Shown piece by piece: positions 62,952 to 64,000 of a stretch of DNA of 64,000 bases. The stretch is from Bacteroides sp. (GTDB lineage: Bacteria; Bacteroidota; Bacteroidia; Bacteroidales; Bacteroidaceae), in NCBI GenBank assembly GCA_021201335.1, contig JAJQFD010000042.1, positions 186,001 to 250,000 on the forward strand, in the 5' to 3' direction. Under the pieces are notes generated by a model. That model worked only from the letters and a program-made list of their open reading frames with translations. It did not search any database and was not told where the DNA came from. How positions within the stretch are numbered: the stretch's first letter is position 1; every line of letters starts with the position of its first letter. The position numbers were made by a program, and so were the translations under genes.

Positions 62952-64000
62952 ATGAATATCGCCAATATACATCAGTTATACTTAACTTGTAATGGTGTGA
63001 CAACCGACACTCGCAATTGTACGAAAGGCTCCATGTTTTTTTCTCTCAAAGGAGAATCATTTAATGGAAACACTTTTGCTGCTCAAGCTTTGGAGAAAGG
63101 TTGTTCGTTTGCTGTTATTGATGAGCCTGAATATGCAGTAAAAGGAGATGACAGGTATATTGTCGTAAAAGATTCATTGAAAACTTTGCAGCTTCTGGCC
63201 AACTACCACCGACGACAGTTTTCGGGAAGAGTTATCGGGATAACAGGTACGAATGGAAAAACAACGACCAAAGAATTAATTGCTGCCATACTTACCCGCA
63301 AATATAAGGTGGTTTATACGGAAGGCAATCTGAATAATCACATCGGTGTACCGTTAACTTTGCTACGGACAAAACCCGAACATCAAATAGCGATTATAGA
63401 AATGGGTGCCAGTCACCCTAAAGAAATCGCACAGCTGGCTAACATAGCCGAACCCGAGTACGGACTGATTACCAATGTGGGCAAAGCCCACCTGGAAGGT
63501 TTTGGTTCTTTCGAAGGGGTTGTAAAAACCAAAGGAGAACTTTATGACTTTATGAGGCAAGGCATTCTCAACACCGTTTTTATCGATTATGATAATCCTT
63601 ACTTAATGAAAATGAGTAAAGGACTTAACATGGTGGCCTACGGGAAAGAAGAATTCCTTTGCATCAACGGATCGATCACCGGAAACTCTCCTTATCTGAG
63701 TTTCAAATGGAGAAACGGAGAGAATTCGACGATATATGGAGTAAAAACTCATTTGATTGGTGAATATAATTTTCAGAATGCCCTGGCTGCCATAACAGTA
63801 GGTTATTTCTTTAAGGTTGAACCTGAGGTTATTAACGAGGCGATCGAATCTTATATTCCACAAAATAACAGATCGCAACTACATGGAACTGCAGATAACA
63901 CGTTGATTATTGATGCCTATAACGCCAATCCCACCAGCATGATGGCCGCCCTGGAAAACTTCAACAGTATGGATGTTGGAAACAAAATGCTTATTCTGGG
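62952..64000 (+). CDS. murF: UDP-N-acetylmuramoyl-tripeptide--D-alanyl-D-alanine ligase (3' end outside window)
   Basis: Adds D-Ala-D-Ala to the UDP-MurNAc-tripeptide. The frame runs off the right edge after about 349 codons. Seen: N-terminal VTTDTRNCTKGSMFFSLKGE, the ATP-binding ITGTNGKTTTKELIAAIL, EGNLNNHIGVPLTLL, IEMGASHPKEI, ITNVGKAHLEGFGS, LIGEYNFQNALAA and IIDAYNANPTSM. The order and content match MurF rather than MurE or Mpl (no DNPR motif). Works with the Ddl encoded at 42.3 kb. Divergent from folP. Confidence 0.95.
   Translation, partial: MNIANIHQLYLTCNGVTTDTRNCTKGSMFFSLKGESFNGNTFAAQALEKGCSFAVIDEPEYAVKGDDRYIVVKDSLKTLQLLANYHRRQFSGRVIGITGTNGKTTTKELIAAILTRKYKVVYTEGNLNNHIGVPLTLLRTKPEHQIAIIEMGASHPKEIAQLANIAEPEYGLITNVGKAHLEGFGSFEGVVKTKGELYDFMRQGILNTVFIDYDNPYLMKMSKGLNMVAYGKEEFLCINGSITGNSPYLSFKWRNGENSTIYGVKTHLIGEYNFQNALAAITVGYFFKVEPEVINEAIESYIPQNNRSQLHGTADNTLIIDAYNANPTSMMAALENFNSMDVGNKMLIL

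Overview
The window is a stretch of a Bacteroidales chromosome, most likely a Parabacteroides/Bacteroides-type gut anaerobe; the genus is an inference. Evidence: genes are preceded by Bacteroidetes-type promoters (a TAnnTTTG box at -7, sometimes a TTG/TTTG box 19-20 nt upstream) and few have Shine-Dalgarno sites. The argF homologue carries the Pro90 of N-succinylornithine transcarbamylase. There are lipoproteins with SusE-like or LRR architecture, phosphate-selective porin O/P proteins, and SARP- and TPR-type membrane-anchored regulators. No phage, insertion sequence, CRISPR or rRNA is visible. Most of the window is core genome; accessory material is concentrated at about 19.8-31.3 kb and 37.6-41 kb.

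Layout. 1-5.9 kb: the end of a GH9 glycoside hydrolase, a DUF5009-type membrane acyltransferase, a 35-residue membrane peptide, a GNAT enzyme, an unrecognised 415-residue protein, and an AT-rich gap ending in a small protein. 5.95-6.2 kb: tRNA-Gly(GCC) and tRNA-Leu(TAA) with promoter and terminator. 6.3-12.3 kb: an aldo/keto reductase, argH, an SRPBCC protein, pyrE, recX and prmC on the minus strand, then ribD on plus. 12.7-19.8 kb: an envelope operon (DUF6242 lipoprotein, uppS, bamA, two skp/ompH genes) closed by a strong terminator, then murI and a DUF2007 protein.

19.8-31.3 kb: a 23-nt tandem repeat array, a membrane-spanning SARP-like regulator, and divergent from it a seven-gene cluster: triple-repeat LRR lipoprotein, DcuC-type carrier, isoaspartyl dipeptidase (iadA), porin O/P, M14 carboxypeptidase with an interrupted frame, a second porin O/P, and an alpha/beta-hydrolase lipoprotein. 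It reads as an uptake and degradation locus for acidic or isoaspartyl peptides that uses anion porins instead of SusC/D. 31.4-35.9 kb: proB, proA, argF' and a Dus enzyme. 36-41 kb: a TPR/HTH sensor-regulator, a large inverted-repeat element, and two paralogous membrane proteins. 41-46.2 kb: a PASTA protein, rluD, ddl and an acyltransferase in one operon; rpmH and efp are divergent. 46.2-49.2 kb: a glycosyltransferase, radC, a DUF59 protein and lpxH. 49.2-54.8 kb: alkaline phosphatase, a secreted protein with a caspase/CHAT-like His-Cys pattern and its membrane partner, ackA and pta. 55-58 kb: lrgA, a frameshifted lrgB, a DUF2156 protein and a GNAT protein. 58.2-64 kb: the operon folP-cdaA-tldD-tldE, divergent from murF, which runs off the edge.

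Most noteworthy: the iadA/porin/M14 locus and its dedicated regulator; a perfect A AAA AAG slippery heptamer followed by a hairpin exactly where the M14 gene changes frame; 22-23-nt tandem arrays in four intergenic places; a ~415-bp inverted-repeat element; the caspase-like secreted protein; and an exported TldD next to an unexported TldE.
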